A DNA stretch of 64,000 bases from the NCBI GenBank assembly GCA_003214615.1, contig QCLK01000005.1, positions 62,001 through 126,000 of the forward strand, in the 5' to 3' direction. The translations under genes and the position numbers were made by a program. This DNA is from Pelagibacteraceae bacterium AG-414-E02. Lineage in GTDB: Bacteria; Pseudomonadota; Alphaproteobacteria; Pelagibacterales; Pelagibacteraceae. Of the stretch, positions 50,163-60,612 are shown piece by piece. Position 1 is the stretch's first letter, and each line of letters begins with the position of its first letter. Below the pieces are notes generated by a model. The model did not search any database and had not been told where the DNA came from. It saw only the letters and a program-made list of their open reading frames with translations.

Positions 50163-50440
50163 TAATATATTATATAAATAAGTTATTAGTATTATTTAGC
50201 TATGTTAATAGCGGTATTAATTAGTTGTGTACAGTTTATCCATAAAATCTGTTATTAATATATATTATAAATTATTGATTTAATTACATATGTTATATTT
50301 TGTCTTTTTTTATAATAAATTGTTTATATTTTATTAACGTATATAACTTACTTGATTTATTGTTGATTTTTCTTAACAACTTCATTTAATTTTAAAAAAA
50401 ATATGAATAATTTTTTAATCAATAGTTTACTAACAGGATA
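50163..50440. other. oriC: Candidate chromosomal replication origin (oriC)
   Basis: Very AT-rich intergenic between divergent hemE and ppsR/DUF299 (17 G+C of 120 nt in 50221-50340, hand count); near-consensus DnaA box TTATCCATA at 50236-50244; conserved alphaproteobacterial oriC neighbourhood. Confidence 0.7.
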
Positions 50441-51262
50441 ATGAACAAGATTTACCAAGTTTATCAAGTATCTGATTCAACTGGAGAAACACTAGATAGG
50501 ATTTTTTTAGCCTTAAAAGCTCAATTTTCTAATTTTGAGTGTAAGACTATCCACTACTCTTTTACACGAACTAAAAATCAAATAGACAAAATTATATTCA
50601 ATTCTAAATCAGAAAATAATGTAATAATTTTATATACAATCGTGGATAATGATCTAGCCAAATATATAGATGTTGAAGCAAAAAAAAATAATATTCCTTG
50701 TTTTGAAGTTTTGGGAAATCTAATTTCTGATTTTTCTAAATTAATCAAACAAGAAGCAAGTAGAAAACCTAGTGGGCAGCATGCTTTAGATAAAGAATAT
50801 TATGATAGAATAGAAGCAGTACAATTTACCATGTCCCATGATGATGGAAAAATAGTATCGGATCTTGATAAATCAGATGTTATTTTAGTAGGAATAAGCA
50901 GAACTAGCAAAACTCCCACTTCAATTTATTTAGCAAATAGAGGTTATAAAGTTTCGAACATACCAATTATTTTAAATAAAAATTTACCTAAAGAACTTAT
51001 AGAAAGTTCTAAAAAAACTTTTGTTGTTGGTCTCGTTTGCGATGTAAATAGATTAATAGATGTAAGAAGAAATAGAATTCAATCTATGAATGAAGATAGA
51101 TCCGTAAATTATACAGATGAGGTTGAAATTTTTAATGAGGTAGAAAATTCTAAAAAAATATTTAAAAAAAACAACTGGCCCATTATAGATGTAACAAGAA
51201 AATCAGTTGAAGAAACAGCAGCGTCAATAATAAAAACATTGGATATTTTAAATTCTAGATGA
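50441..51262 (+). CDS. Pyruvate, phosphate dikinase regulatory protein (DUF299 kinase/pyrophosphorylase)
   Basis: QVSDSTGETLDRI, HDDGKIVSDLDKSDVILVGISRTSKTPTSIYLANRGYKVSNIP. Confidence 0.95.
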   Translation: MNKIYQVYQVSDSTGETLDRIFLALKAQFSNFECKTIHYSFTRTKNQIDKIIFNSKSENNVIILYTIVDNDLAKYIDVEAKKNNIPCFEVLGNLISDFSKLIKQEASRKPSGQHALDKEYYDRIEAVQFTMSHDDGKIVSDLDKSDVILVGISRTSKTPTSIYLANRGYKVSNIPIILNKNLPKELIESSKKTFVVGLVCDVNRLIDVRRNRIQSMNEDRSVNYTDEVEIFNEVENSKKIFKKNNWPIIDVTRKSVEETAASIIKTLDILNSR

Positions 51263-51846
51263 TTAGTAAAGTTATTCTTGCATCAAAAAGTGGTGTTAGA
51301 AAAAAAATTTTGGAAGGTTGTGGTATAATATGTGAAGTAATACCAGCAAATGTTGATGAAGATATGGTAAAAGAATCTTTATTAAAAGAAAATGCAACAC
51401 CTAAATTAATTTCAAAAAATCTTGCAGAGTTAAAAGCAAATAAAATTAGCAAAAAACAACCTGATAAATTTGTCTTAGGCGCGGATAGTGTAATAGATTT
51501 AAATGGAGAGCTGATATCAAAACCAAAAAGTCGAGAAGAAGCTTTTAAAATATTACAAAAACTTAGCAATCAGAAACACCAACTAATCAGTTCTGTATGT
51601 ATATCTAAAAATGGTGCAATGATTTGGAATTTTACTGATTCTTCTAATCTAAAAATGAAAAAACTTAATTCAGACGAAATTAAATCATATTTAGCAAAGA
51701 TAAAGGATAAGGAATTATATGCTTATGGAGTTTACCAAATAGAAGCGGATGGAAGATCCTTGTTTTCTGAAATAGAAGGAGATGAAAATGCTATTATGGG
51801 ATTACCAGTAATACAAATTAAGGAATATTTAAAAAATTTAAAATGA
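51259..51846 (+). CDS. maf: Maf family nucleotide pyrophosphatase
   Basis: ILASKSGVRKKILEGCGI, LGADSVIDLNGELISKPKSREEAF, IEGDENAIMGLPV. Confidence 0.95.
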   Translation: MISKVILASKSGVRKKILEGCGIICEVIPANVDEDMVKESLLKENATPKLISKNLAELKANKISKKQPDKFVLGADSVIDLNGELISKPKSREEAFKILQKLSNQKHQLISSVCISKNGAMIWNFTDSSNLKMKKLNSDEIKSYLAKIKDKELYAYGVYQIEADGRSLFSEIEGDENAIMGLPVIQIKEYLKNLK

Positions 51847-52628
51847 AAAAATACTTTGTTATAGGAAATCCAATCGATCATTCTTTATCTCCTAAACTAC
51901 ATAATTATTGGATTAAAGAAAATAACATAAATGCTGTTTATGATAAAAAACAGCTTAACGAAAGTGGTCTTGCAGAAATAGTCGAAGAGATAAAAAAAGA
52001 TAAAATAAATGGAATTAATGTAACTATTCCACTTAAGAAATCTGTGATTCCTTTTTTGGATGAATTAACCCCTCTCGCTAGTGAAGCAAGATCAGTTAAC
52101 ACAATTTTTAAAAAAGATGGTAAAGTTTTTGGTGATAACACAGATGTTGGTGGTTTTAAACAAAGCTTAAAACATATAAATTATGATGTAAAAAATAAAA
52201 AGGTTTTTATACTAGGAGCGGGCGGAGTTGTTTCATCAATTATTTTAGCTTTAAGAAAGTTAGAAGTATCAAAAATTTATTTAAGTAACAGAACAAAAGA
52301 AAAGGCAGAACAATTAAAAAAAAATTATTCTTATATTGAAATTATAGATTGGGGTGAAATTACTAATTTTGACATAATTATTAATGCAACAAGTCTAGGC
52401 TTAAAAAGCGATGATCAAATAAAATTAGATTTTGGAAAAATAGGAAATGATAAATTATTTTATGATGTAATTTATAATCCAAGCAAAACTAACTTTCTTT
52501 TAAAAGGTGAAAAGTTAGGGAATAAAATTAATAATGGGAAGATGATGTTTATTTATCAGGCGCAATTAGCATTCAAGATTTGGCATAACATTTTACCCAA
52601 AGTGACTGATAAATTATTAAATTCATGA
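51843..52628 (+). CDS. aroE: Shikimate dehydrogenase
   Basis: VIGNPIDHSLSPKLHNYWI, GINVTIPLKKSVI, NTDVGGFKQSL, LGAGGVVSSII. Confidence 0.96.
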   Translation: MKKYFVIGNPIDHSLSPKLHNYWIKENNINAVYDKKQLNESGLAEIVEEIKKDKINGINVTIPLKKSVIPFLDELTPLASEARSVNTIFKKDGKVFGDNTDVGGFKQSLKHINYDVKNKKVFILGAGGVVSSIILALRKLEVSKIYLSNRTKEKAEQLKKNYSYIEIIDWGEITNFDIIINATSLGLKSDDQIKLDFGKIGNDKLFYDVIYNPSKTNFLLKGEKLGNKINNGKMMFIYQAQLAFKIWHNILPKVTDKLLNS

Positions 52629-53203
52629 TTAGAATAGCTATCCTAGGAGATATTGGTTCTGGAAAAAGTCATGTTGCAAAATTATTTGGTTGGCCAGTTT
52701 TTAATGCCGATTTAGAGGTTGCTAAACTATATAAAAAAAATAGAAAATGTTATAAAAAACTTAAGAAAAAACTTCCAAATTACATAACCACCTTCCCAGT
52801 TAAAAAAAAAGAATTATTGAAAGCTATTATTGATAAAAAACAAAATCTTAAAAAAATTGTTAAAGTAATTCACCCAGAGGTTAGATTTAATATGTACAAT
52901 TTTATTAAAAAAAATAGAAATAAAAAAATTGTTATTTTAGATATTCCACTATTATTAGAAAACAAAATAAATAAAAAAAAAGATATTTTAGTTTATGTTC
53001 AAGCTAAAAAAAAAGACATTAGAAAAAGATTATTAAAAAGAGATAATATTAACCTAAAAATTGTAAAAAAATTAAAAAAACTTCAACTTCCTGTAGAACT
53101 TAAAAAAAAGAAAGCACATTTTATAATAAAAAATAATTTTAGGAATAATTCAGTTAAAAAAAATGTTAAAAGAGTTTTAAAGGAAATTTTATTTAATGCT
53201 TGA
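52625..53203 (+). CDS. coaE: Dephospho-CoA kinase
   Basis: IAILGDIGSGKSHVAKLFGWPVFNADLEVAKLY; VILDIPLLLENK. Confidence 0.92.
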   Translation: MIRIAILGDIGSGKSHVAKLFGWPVFNADLEVAKLYKKNRKCYKKLKKKLPNYITTFPVKKKELLKAIIDKKQNLKKIVKVIHPEVRFNMYNFIKKNRNKKIVILDIPLLLENKINKKKDILVYVQAKKKDIRKRLLKRDNINLKIVKKLKKLQLPVELKKKKAHFIIKNNFRNNSVKKNVKRVLKEILFNA

Positions 53204-53870
53204 AGTTATACTTGATACGGAAACTACAGGTTTATCAACAAGAGAAAATCATAGAATAATCGAAATTGGATGCATTGAATTAAAAGATCAAATAGCAACT
53301 AAAAATGTTTTTCATTCATATTTAAATCCACAAAGAAAAATTTCAGAAGATGCAAAAAAAATACACGGGTATACCGATGAATTTTTATTGGACAAGAAGC
53401 CTTTTTCTGAAATTGCTGATGATTTTATTGATTTTATTAAAGATAAGAAAATTATAATACATAACGCAGACTTTGATTTATCTTTTTTAAACTATGAATT
53501 AAAACTTGTTAATAAAAAAGAAATTAATAAGAAAAATGTAATTGATACGCTTGAAATGGCTCGGCAAAAGTATCCTGGTGCACAAAATTCTCTAGATGCG
53601 CTATGTAAAAGATTTAATATAGATAATTCTAAAAGAACAAAACATACTGCACTGATTGATTGTGAGCTATTAAAGGAAATTTATATTAATTTACTTGGAC
53701 AAAAAGAACCTAAATTAAATTTAAAAAGTGCCGAACTTGTAGATTCAAAATTTAAGGATGATAACACATCAAGAAAAGCGTCAAGAATAATAGTTAAACC
53801 TAGCAATGAAGAGTTAAAAATTCATAATAATTATTTGAAAACAAAACTACAGAAAAATTTTTTTAATTAA
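53196..53870 (+). CDS. dnaQ: DNA polymerase III epsilon subunit
   Basis: VILDTETTGLSTRENHRIIEIGCIEL, IHNADFDLSFLNYEL, HTALIDCELLKEIY. Confidence 0.96.
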   Translation: MLEVILDTETTGLSTRENHRIIEIGCIELKDQIATKNVFHSYLNPQRKISEDAKKIHGYTDEFLLDKKPFSEIADDFIDFIKDKKIIIHNADFDLSFLNYELKLVNKKEINKKNVIDTLEMARQKYPGAQNSLDALCKRFNIDNSKRTKHTALIDCELLKEIYINLLGQKEPKLNLKSAELVDSKFKDDNTSRKASRIIVKPSNEELKIHNNYLKTKLQKNFFN

Positions 53871-54283
53871 TTTTTATTTTTTTCGTTATACATTTTTTCA
53901 AAGTTTACTTCTTTTGTAATAGAGACATTTTTCATTCCTGCTTGAGAAAATAAATAAACAAAAATTTCATAAATAGTGGGATAAACTTCCGTAGGAATAC
54001 TTATTAGTACAATTTTTTCTAAATCTTTCTTTTCTACTTTGGCCTCTAAAGAAATTAAAGTAGAATAATTAATTTCAGCTAACATTTTATGCTTCACACC
54101 TTTGGTTGGCAAGAGTCTCAGGATAGTATTAATTTCAATTATATTATTTTTAAATGGTCTGCTTTTTATATCAAAATTTAAATTATATTTTGATATTTCT
54201 TTTTCTAGTAAAGCATAGGCTTCTACATTTGGTATTTCAAAGGAAATATCTTTAACAAATTTTGATAAAATTTTATAACTCAT
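53867..54283 (-). CDS. secB: Protein-export chaperone SecB
   Basis: FVKDISFEIPNVEAYALL, ISIPTEVYPTIYEIFVYLFSQAG; conserved neighbourhood. Confidence 0.9.
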   Translation of the reverse strand: MSYKILSKFVKDISFEIPNVEAYALLEKEISKYNLNFDIKSRPFKNNIIEINTILRLLPTKGVKHKMLAEINYSTLISLEAKVEKKDLEKIVLISIPTEVYPTIYEIFVYLFSQAGMKNVSITKEVNFEKMYNEKNKN

Positions 54284-54712
54284 TTATTTATCATTCAAAC
54301 TATCATGATTATTTTTAGTTTCTTCAAAATCTCCTTCTATAATATTTTCTTTGTTTCTCTCTCTCCTTACACCTGAGGAAAAAGTCTTAATAAAAATTTT
54401 TCTTGTTGGAGGAAATATTAATAAAAAACCGATAAAGTCTGTTAGAAATCCTGGAATAATTAGCAACAAAGCAGCAAAAGCTATAGCAGCTCCAGATATT
54501 ATTTCATATATTGGAATTTCATTTTTTAATATTTGGCTAAAACCAGATTTTAAAGCACTCAAACCTGCAAGTTTTGCAAAATAGATTCCTGTAACAGCAG
54601 TAAAAAAAATAAGGAAAATGGTATTGAAAGCTCCAATGACACTTCCTATCTTAATCATTAAATAAATTTCAACTAAAGGAATACCAATTATGAAAAGAAT
54701 AATTGCGTTCAT
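54284..54712 (-). CDS. fxsA: FxsA family membrane protein
   Basis: GIPLVEIYLMIKIGSVIGAFNTIFLIFFTAVTGIYFAKLAG, LLIIPGFLTDFIGFLLIFPPTR. Confidence 0.93.
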   Translation of the reverse strand: MNAIILFIIGIPLVEIYLMIKIGSVIGAFNTIFLIFFTAVTGIYFAKLAGLSALKSGFSQILKNEIPIYEIISGAAIAFAALLLIIPGFLTDFIGFLLIFPPTRKIFIKTFSSGVRRERNKENIIEGDFEETKNNHDSLNDK

Positions 54713-54772
54713 TTGTCAGATTATTTGTATTTGCATACTATATCATATAGGTATTATAATCAAAAAACATAT

Positions 54773-55375
54773 ATGAGTGATCAATTTGGATTTATAGATA
54801 TAATTTTATTAGCCATGTTTGCTGGCTTTATAATTTTAAGACTTAGAAATATTTTGGGTAGAAGAACAGGACATCAAGGAACCCCAACAAGCAGATACTT
54901 CCCTAGGGGAATGGAGGTTCTTAAAGATATAGAAAATAATGAAGCCATAAAACAAGGCAATGTTGATGAAGCAGCTAAAAAACAGTTTTTAAAAGGAGCA
55001 AACCTCGCTTATGAACAAATAATTACTTATTTTGCTGCGGGAGATAAAAAGTCTTTAAAAGGTTTGTTGGGAAAAAAATTATTTACTGATTTTTCTGCAG
55101 TTATAGATGAGAGAAAAGAAAAAGAACTTAACTATGAAACAACTTTTATAGGAATTAAATCTTCGAAAATATTAGAATTTAAAAAAATAGAAAATATTTA
55201 TAAAGTTTCAGTAAATTTTGTAAGTGAAATAATTACTTGTGTGAGAGATAAAAATAATAAAATAATCGAAGGAAATCCTGATACCATAAAGACAGTAAGT
55301 GATAATTGGAAATTTTCAAAGAATATGTGGAGTTCAGATCCCACTTGGTACCTGGTTGAAACATCAAATAAATAG
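54773..55375 (+). CDS. Tim44/TimA-like domain protein (start reassigned from 54713)
   Basis: MSDQFGFIDIILLAMFAGFIILRLRNILGRRTG; TIM44-like C-terminal domain; 54773 ATG is in frame and matches family N-terminus. Confidence 0.88.
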   Translation: MSDQFGFIDIILLAMFAGFIILRLRNILGRRTGHQGTPTSRYFPRGMEVLKDIENNEAIKQGNVDEAAKKQFLKGANLAYEQIITYFAAGDKKSLKGLLGKKLFTDFSAVIDERKEKELNYETTFIGIKSSKILEFKKIENIYKVSVNFVSEIITCVRDKNNKIIEGNPDTIKTVSDNWKFSKNMWSSDPTWYLVETSNK

Positions 55376-55806
55376 TGAAAAAAAAAAATTTCGTAACAAT
55401 CCAAGACAAAAAGGATTGGGATGCATTTACCAATGATCCTAATAACCTTTATGATAAAGAAGTTAATTATAAAAATATAAATAACAAAAAAAATAAGATT
55501 AAGAAATTAGACTTGCATGGTTTTTCTTTAAATGATGCAAATACGGAAGCAAAAAAATTTATAATAAAATCTTACAACTCTGGATATAAAAAATTAATAA
55601 TTATCACTGGCAAAGGATCGAGGTCAAAAACTTCTGATAATCCTTATGTTTCTAGGCAAATGGGAATATTAAAAAATTCAATACCTGAATATATATCAAA
55701 TGATGCTGACTTATCTAACATTATAAAAAATATAACAAAAGCTGATGTTCAGCATGGTGGAGAAGGAGCAATTTATATATCTTTAAAGAGATTGAAAAAA
55801 TTATAA
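55375..55806 (+). CDS. Smr domain protein (GTG start)
   Basis: [54 protein letters not shown]. Confidence 0.92.
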   Translation: MKKKNFVTIQDKKDWDAFTNDPNNLYDKEVNYKNINNKKNKIKKLDLHGFSLNDANTEAKKFIIKSYNSGYKKLIIITGKGSRSKTSDNPYVSRQMGILKNSIPEYISNDADLSNIIKNITKADVQHGGEGAIYISLKRLKKL

Positions 55807-57174
55807 GATAAATTTTGATAAATCAGTATCTTTAGCAAGCTCACCAAGATTTTTTGTCACATAATTTTTATCAATTATAATTTTTTCACCACCTCTGTCT
55901 GTGGCTGTAAAACTTATTTCATCCAAAACTTTTTCAATAATTGTATGTAATCTTCTAGCACCTATATTTTCTATACTTGCATTAATTTCAGTAGCTAGTT
56001 TGGCAATTGTTTCGATACCGTCTTTAGTAAATTCAAGATCTACCTTTTCCGTTTCCAAAAGTGCTTTGTATTGCTTAATTAAACTATTATCAGGTTCCTC
56101 TAATATCTTTTTAAAATCATCACTAGTTAGAGCATTTAATTCTACTCTGATTGGTAATCTACCTTGCAGCTCTGGTAATAAATCAGATGGTTTCGCCAAT
56201 TGGAATGCTCCTGATGCAATAAACAAAATATGATCAGTTTTTACAGGTCCGTGTTTTGTATTCACTGTTGTTCCTTCTATTAATGGCAATAAATCTCTTT
56301 GTACACCTTCTCTAGAAACGTCCCCGCCTATACGATCCCCTCTCGCTGACACTTTGTCTATTTCATCTAAAAAAACAATACCATTATTTTCTGTCGAAAT
56401 TTTTGCCGTTTTTATAATTTTATCCTGTTCAATCATTTTATCAGATTCTTCAGCAACTAAAATTTCGTGTGATTCTTTTACAGTCATTTTTTTCTTTTTT
56501 CCTTTTTGGGTAGCTTTCCCTAACATTTCAGATAAATTAACCATACCAACATTTGCGCCAGGCATTCCAGGGATTTCAAAACTTGGCATACTTGGAGTTT
56601 CGTTAACTTCAATATCTATTTCGTTATTATCTAAATCCCCAGTTCTTAGCCTTTTTCTGTAACTTTCTCTTGTTGCAACACTTGCTTTATTTCCTACAAG
56701 AGCGTTAAGAACTCTTTCCTCGGCTGCTTGCTTTGCTTTGGTATAAACTTCTTTCCTCATTCTTTCTTTTTCAATTGCAATTGCTATTTCTAGCAAATCT
56801 CTTATTATTTGTTCGACATCTCTTCCAACATAACCAACTTCAGTAAATCTTGTGGCCTCTACTTTAACGAAAGGAGCTTCAGCTAATTTGGAAAGTCTAC
56901 GAGATATTTCTGTTTTACCTACACCTGTAGGACCAATCATTAGAATATTTTTGGGTAGAACTTCATCTTTCATCTCACCTTTTAATGCTTGTCTTCTCCA
57001 TCTATTTCTCAGAGCTATTGCAACTGCTCTTTTAGCTGCATTTTGTCCAATTACATAGCGATCTAATTCAGAAACTATTTCTCTTGGAGATAAGGACGAA
57101 ACTATAGACTCATCTTCTGTTTCTCTAATTATTTTTTTTTTGTTTAGAGATGTAATATTTGACTTACTTTTCAT
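55801..57174 (-). CDS. hslU: ATP-dependent protease ATPase subunit HslU
   Basis: [65 protein letters not shown]. Confidence 0.98.
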   Translation of the reverse strand: MKSKSNITSLNKKKIIRETEDESIVSSLSPREIVSELDRYVIGQNAAKRAVAIALRNRWRRQALKGEMKDEVLPKNILMIGPTGVGKTEISRRLSKLAEAPFVKVEATRFTEVGYVGRDVEQIIRDLLEIAIAIEKERMRKEVYTKAKQAAEERVLNALVGNKASVATRESYRKRLRTGDLDNNEIDIEVNETPSMPSFEIPGMPGANVGMVNLSEMLGKATQKGKKKKMTVKESHEILVAEESDKMIEQDKIIKTAKISTENNGIVFLDEIDKVSARGDRIGGDVSREGVQRDLLPLIEGTTVNTKHGPVKTDHILFIASGAFQLAKPSDLLPELQGRLPIRVELNALTSDDFKKILEEPDNSLIKQYKALLETEKVDLEFTKDGIETIAKLATEINASIENIGARRLHTIIEKVLDEISFTATDRGGEKIIIDKNYVTKNLGELAKDTDLSKFIL

Positions 57175-57178
57175 AAGA

Positions 57179-57718
57179 TTAAATTTTTTCCAAAGTTATA
57201 TTGCTATTTGTAAATACACATATTTCTGAAGCAACTTGTATTGATTTTTTAGCAATTTCTTCTGCAGAGAGTTTAGTATCCATTAATACTTTAGCAGCTG
57301 CTAATGCATAATTTCCTCCAGAACCGATACCTATAATTCCTTCTTCGGGTTCAAGTACATCTCCAGTACCTGAAATTATAAAACTTTTTTCTTTGTCTGC
57401 TATTGCCATTAAAGCTTCTAATCTTCTTAAATATTTATCGGTACGCCAATCTTTAGCCAATTCAACAGCTGCCCTAGTAAGATTACCAGCATGCTTTTCC
57501 AATTTAGCTTCCAATCTTTCAAATAAAGTTAAAGCATCTGCGGTAGAACCAGCGAAACCTGCTATCACATTTCTTTTATCAATTTTTCTTACTTTTTTAG
57601 CAGTGCTTTTTATAACCGTATTGCCCAAACTAACTTGACCATCTCCGGCCACAACTACTTCATTGCCTTTTCTGATCAAAACGATTGTAGTACCATGCCA
57701 ATTTGTATTATTGCTCAT
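57179..57718 (-). CDS. hslV: ATP-dependent protease subunit HslV
   Basis: [48 protein letters not shown]. Confidence 0.97.
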   Translation of the reverse strand: MSNNTNWHGTTIVLIRKGNEVVVAGDGQVSLGNTVIKSTAKKVRKIDKRNVIAGFAGSTADALTLFERLEAKLEKHAGNLTRAAVELAKDWRTDKYLRRLEALMAIADKEKSFIISGTGDVLEPEEGIIGIGSGGNYALAAAKVLMDTKLSAEEIAKKSIQVASEICVFTNSNITLEKI

Positions 57719-57831
57719 AACTTTACTCTATGTGGAGATTTGTTTGATATCTTCAACCCTTAAAATTCATTTATTTGATATATTGTTGTATTATATATAT
57801 ACCCTCTATTAAAATAATAAGTAAACGCGAT

Positions 57832-58422
57832 ATGGCTAGAAAAACTAAAATAAATAGAAAAACAAAAGAAACAAACATTGCTGTAGAAGTAAATATTGAT
57901 GGCAAAGGATCTTATAAAATAGACACAAAAATAGGCTTCCTAAATCATATGCTTGAACAATTTTCAAAGCATTCTTTAATTGATTTAAAAGTAGTAGCTA
58001 AAGGAGATACGCATATTGATTTGCACCACACAACCGAAGATACGGGGATAGCAATTGGCGAGTGTTTAAAAAAAGCTTTAGGTTCATCAAGAGGGATCAA
58101 GAGATTTGCCCATGCTTTAATACCGATGGATGAAACTCTGACTCGAGTTTCTATAGATGTGTCAAATAGACCTTATTTAATATGGAAGGTTAATTTAAAA
58201 GTTGAAAAACTAGGAGAAATGGATACTGAACTTTTTAAAGAATGGTTTCAGGCTTTTTCACAATCTGCAGGAATCACTTTACACATTGAAAATATGTACG
58301 GTGATAATAGTCATCATATAATCGAATCTTGCTACAAAGGACTTGCGAGATCTTTGAGACAAGCATTAGAAATTGATAAAAGAATAAAAAATAAAATTCC
58401 TTCTACGAAAGGTACTTTGTAA
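57832..58422 (+). CDS. hisB: Imidazoleglycerol-phosphate dehydratase (start reassigned from 57775)
   Basis: [68 protein letters not shown]. Confidence 0.96.
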   Translation: MARKTKINRKTKETNIAVEVNIDGKGSYKIDTKIGFLNHMLEQFSKHSLIDLKVVAKGDTHIDLHHTTEDTGIAIGECLKKALGSSRGIKRFAHALIPMDETLTRVSIDVSNRPYLIWKVNLKVEKLGEMDTELFKEWFQAFSQSAGITLHIENMYGDNSHHIIESCYKGLARSLRQALEIDKRIKNKIPSTKGTL

Positions 58423-58430
58423 ATATTATA

Positions 58431-59150
58431 ATGATAATATTACCTGCCATAGACATAAAAGGTGGCAAGTGCGTAAGATTGTTAAAAGGTGATTTTGATA
58501 AAGAAACAAATTATAAAAAATCTCCATTCGACCAAGCCGCAGAATTTTCAAACTTAGGTTTCAAAAGTATTCATATAATCGATTTAGATGGTGCTTTAAA
58601 AGGACAATTAATTAATAAGGATATTATTAAAAAGATAATCAAAGAAAATAATTTAAAAATTCAAGTAGGTGGAGGAATAAGATCTTTGAATGATATAAAA
58701 GAGTGGGTTGATGTAGGTGTAGATAAAGTTATCGTTGGAACAGCTGCAGTTGAAGATATTGAATTTTTAAAAAAAGCTTGCTTAGAATATCAAGATAAGA
58801 TTGCGCTTGCTATGGACGTGCGTAAAGGTTTTATTGCATTATCAGGATGGAAAAAACAAACCGATATTCTAGCTCAAGATTTTATTAGTAAAATTGAAGA
58901 TTTTGGAATTTCTAGAATTATTTATACAGACATAGATAAAGATGGAACTAAAGAAGGCCCTAATATTGTGGACACAATAAATCTTTCTAAAAAAACAAAA
59001 ATACCAATAATAATATCAGGAGGCATTTCGTCAATTTCTGATATTTTAAATATAAAGAAAATCAAATCTTCTAATATCGAAGGAGTAATTGTAGGCAAAG
59101 CAATTTATGATAAAAGTATTAATCTTAAAGATTTAAGTGAGATTACCTGA
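58431..59150 (+). CDS. hisA: Phosphoribosylformimino-5-aminoimidazole carboxamide ribotide isomerase
   Basis: [40 protein letters not shown]. Confidence 0.97.
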   Translation: MIILPAIDIKGGKCVRLLKGDFDKETNYKKSPFDQAAEFSNLGFKSIHIIDLDGALKGQLINKDIIKKIIKENNLKIQVGGGIRSLNDIKEWVDVGVDKVIVGTAAVEDIEFLKKACLEYQDKIALAMDVRKGFIALSGWKKQTDILAQDFISKIEDFGISRIIYTDIDKDGTKEGPNIVDTINLSKKTKIPIIISGGISSISDILNIKKIKSSNIEGVIVGKAIYDKSINLKDLSEIT

Positions 59151-59908
59151 TGTTAAAAAAAAGAATTATCCCATGTCTTGATGTTAAAGATGGAAGAGTA
59201 GTTAAAGGAATTAATTTTGTAAATTTAACTGATGCTGGAGATCCAGTTGAACAAGCGATTATTTATGATAAAAATGGAGCAGATGAAATTTGTTTTTTAG
59301 ACATTACTGCATCAAACGAAAAAAGAAATATTTTATTAGAAACAGTTAAAAAAACCGCTCAAAATATTTCTATTCCTTTAACAGTCGGTGGTGGAGTAAG
59401 AAGCTTGGAAGATATTAATAAATTATTAAATAATGGAGCAGATAAAGTATCCATAAACACTGCAGCAGTTGTTAATAAAAATTTAATTAAAGATAGTGCA
59501 GAAAAATTTGGATCACAATGTATTGTTGTTGCCATTGATGCAAAAAAAGTGGGTGAAAATAAATGGGAAGTTTTTACTCATGGTGGTAGAAAGCCTACAG
59601 GAAAGGACGTAATAAAATTCATATCAAAAATGGAAACAATGGGTGCCGGGGAAATTTTGCTGACTTCTATGGATAGGGATGGAACTAAAAAAGGATATGA
59701 TTTAGATCTTACCAAAAGAGTATGTAGCTCGGTTAATATTCCGGTAGTTGCTTCTGGGGGAGTTGGAAATTTGGAGCATTTATATCAAGGTTTAAAAATA
59801 GGTAAAGCCAGCGCTGTATTGGCAGCATCAATCTTTCATTATGGAGAACATTCAATTCAAGATGCAAAAAAATATTTGGACTCAAAAGGAATTCCTGTAA
59901 GAATCTGA
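59150..59908 (+). CDS. hisF: Imidazole glycerol phosphate synthase cyclase subunit
   Basis: [53 protein letters not shown]. Confidence 0.98.
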   Translation: MLKKRIIPCLDVKDGRVVKGINFVNLTDAGDPVEQAIIYDKNGADEICFLDITASNEKRNILLETVKKTAQNISIPLTVGGGVRSLEDINKLLNNGADKVSINTAAVVNKNLIKDSAEKFGSQCIVVAIDAKKVGENKWEVFTHGGRKPTGKDVIKFISKMETMGAGEILLTSMDRDGTKKGYDLDLTKRVCSSVNIPVVASGGVGNLEHLYQGLKIGKASAVLAASIFHYGEHSIQDAKKYLDSKGIPVRI

Positions 59909-59911
59909 GAA

Positions 59912-60184
59912 ATGTTTAAAACTTTAGAAGAATTAATTGCTATTATTCGTCAACGGAAAGGATCCTCAATTAAGGAATCTTATACGTATAAATTATTAAA
60001 TGACAAAAAGTTAAGTGTTGAAAAAGTCAAAGAAGAAATAGCAGAACTTATTGATGCTATCGAAAAAAATACAAACAAAGTTCATGAAGCAGCAGATGTT
60101 TTATATCATTTGATGGTGCTTTTAGAAACTAATGGTATTAAAATTGAAGATGTAATGAGTGAGTTAAAGAAAAGACAGAAATAG
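59912..60184 (+). CDS. hisE: Phosphoribosyl-ATP pyrophosphatase
   Basis: SYTYKLLNDKKLSVEKVKEEIAELIDAI..HEAADVLYHLMVLLE. Confidence 0.94.
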   Translation: MFKTLEELIAIIRQRKGSSIKESYTYKLLNDKKLSVEKVKEEIAELIDAIEKNTNKVHEAADVLYHLMVLLETNGIKIEDVMSELKKRQK

Positions 60185-60214
60185 TAAAATGATAAATTAA
60201 TAGAAAGGGAAAAA

Positions 60215-60583
60215 ATGAGTTATGATAAAAATAATATTTTTGCTAAAATTTTGAGAGGAGAAATCCCTTGCAAAAAAATTTACGAAGATGAATTTGTTCT
60301 TGCCTTTCATGATATTAACCCCCAAAAAAAAGTGCATGCTTTAGTAATTCCCAAAGGGGAGTACGTTAATTTGGATGATTTTTCATCAAAGGCATCGGAA
60401 AAAGAAATTTCTGGACTGATTAGAGGCATAGGAACAGTAGCAAAGAAAATTGGAGTTTCAGATGTGGTCAAAGGCGGTGGGTATCGATCTTTAGTTAATG
60501 TTGGTGAAAATGGAGGCCAAGAAGTTCCTCATTTACACTTTCATATTTTTGGTGGTGAAAAAGTTGGAAAAATGGTTTCGTAG
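60215..60583 (+). CDS. HIT family (HinT-like) nucleotide hydrolase
   Basis: NNIFAKILRGEIPCKKIYEDEFVLAFHDINPQKKVHALVIPK, GQEVPHLHFHIFGGEKVGKM. Confidence 0.95.
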   Translation: MSYDKNNIFAKILRGEIPCKKIYEDEFVLAFHDINPQKKVHALVIPKGEYVNLDDFSSKASEKEISGLIRGIGTVAKKIGVSDVVKGGGYRSLVNVGENGGQEVPHLHFHIFGGEKVGKMVS

Positions 60584-60612
60584 TTATATTTATTAAGAAT
60601 TAGGACGGACCA

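Noticed and set aside
50386-50400. CtrA-type TTAA-N7-TTAA site in the putative oriC
   Set aside because: TTAA spacing does not fit N7; TTAA is frequent by chance in such AT-rich DNA
54713-54772. 20-aa upstream extension of the Tim44-like ORF
   Set aside because: Extension MSDYLYLHTISYRYYNQKTY does not resemble the family; the 54773 ATG gives the expected N-terminal TM segment
57724-57757. Sigma32-like promoter upstream of hslV (minus: GTTGAAG..CCACATAG)
   Set aside because: Weak match, and it would leave almost no 5' leader before the hslV ATG
57775-57831. Upstream extension of hisB
   Set aside because: Conserved HisB N-terminus starts at the 57832 ATG; the extension lies in the divergent promoter region
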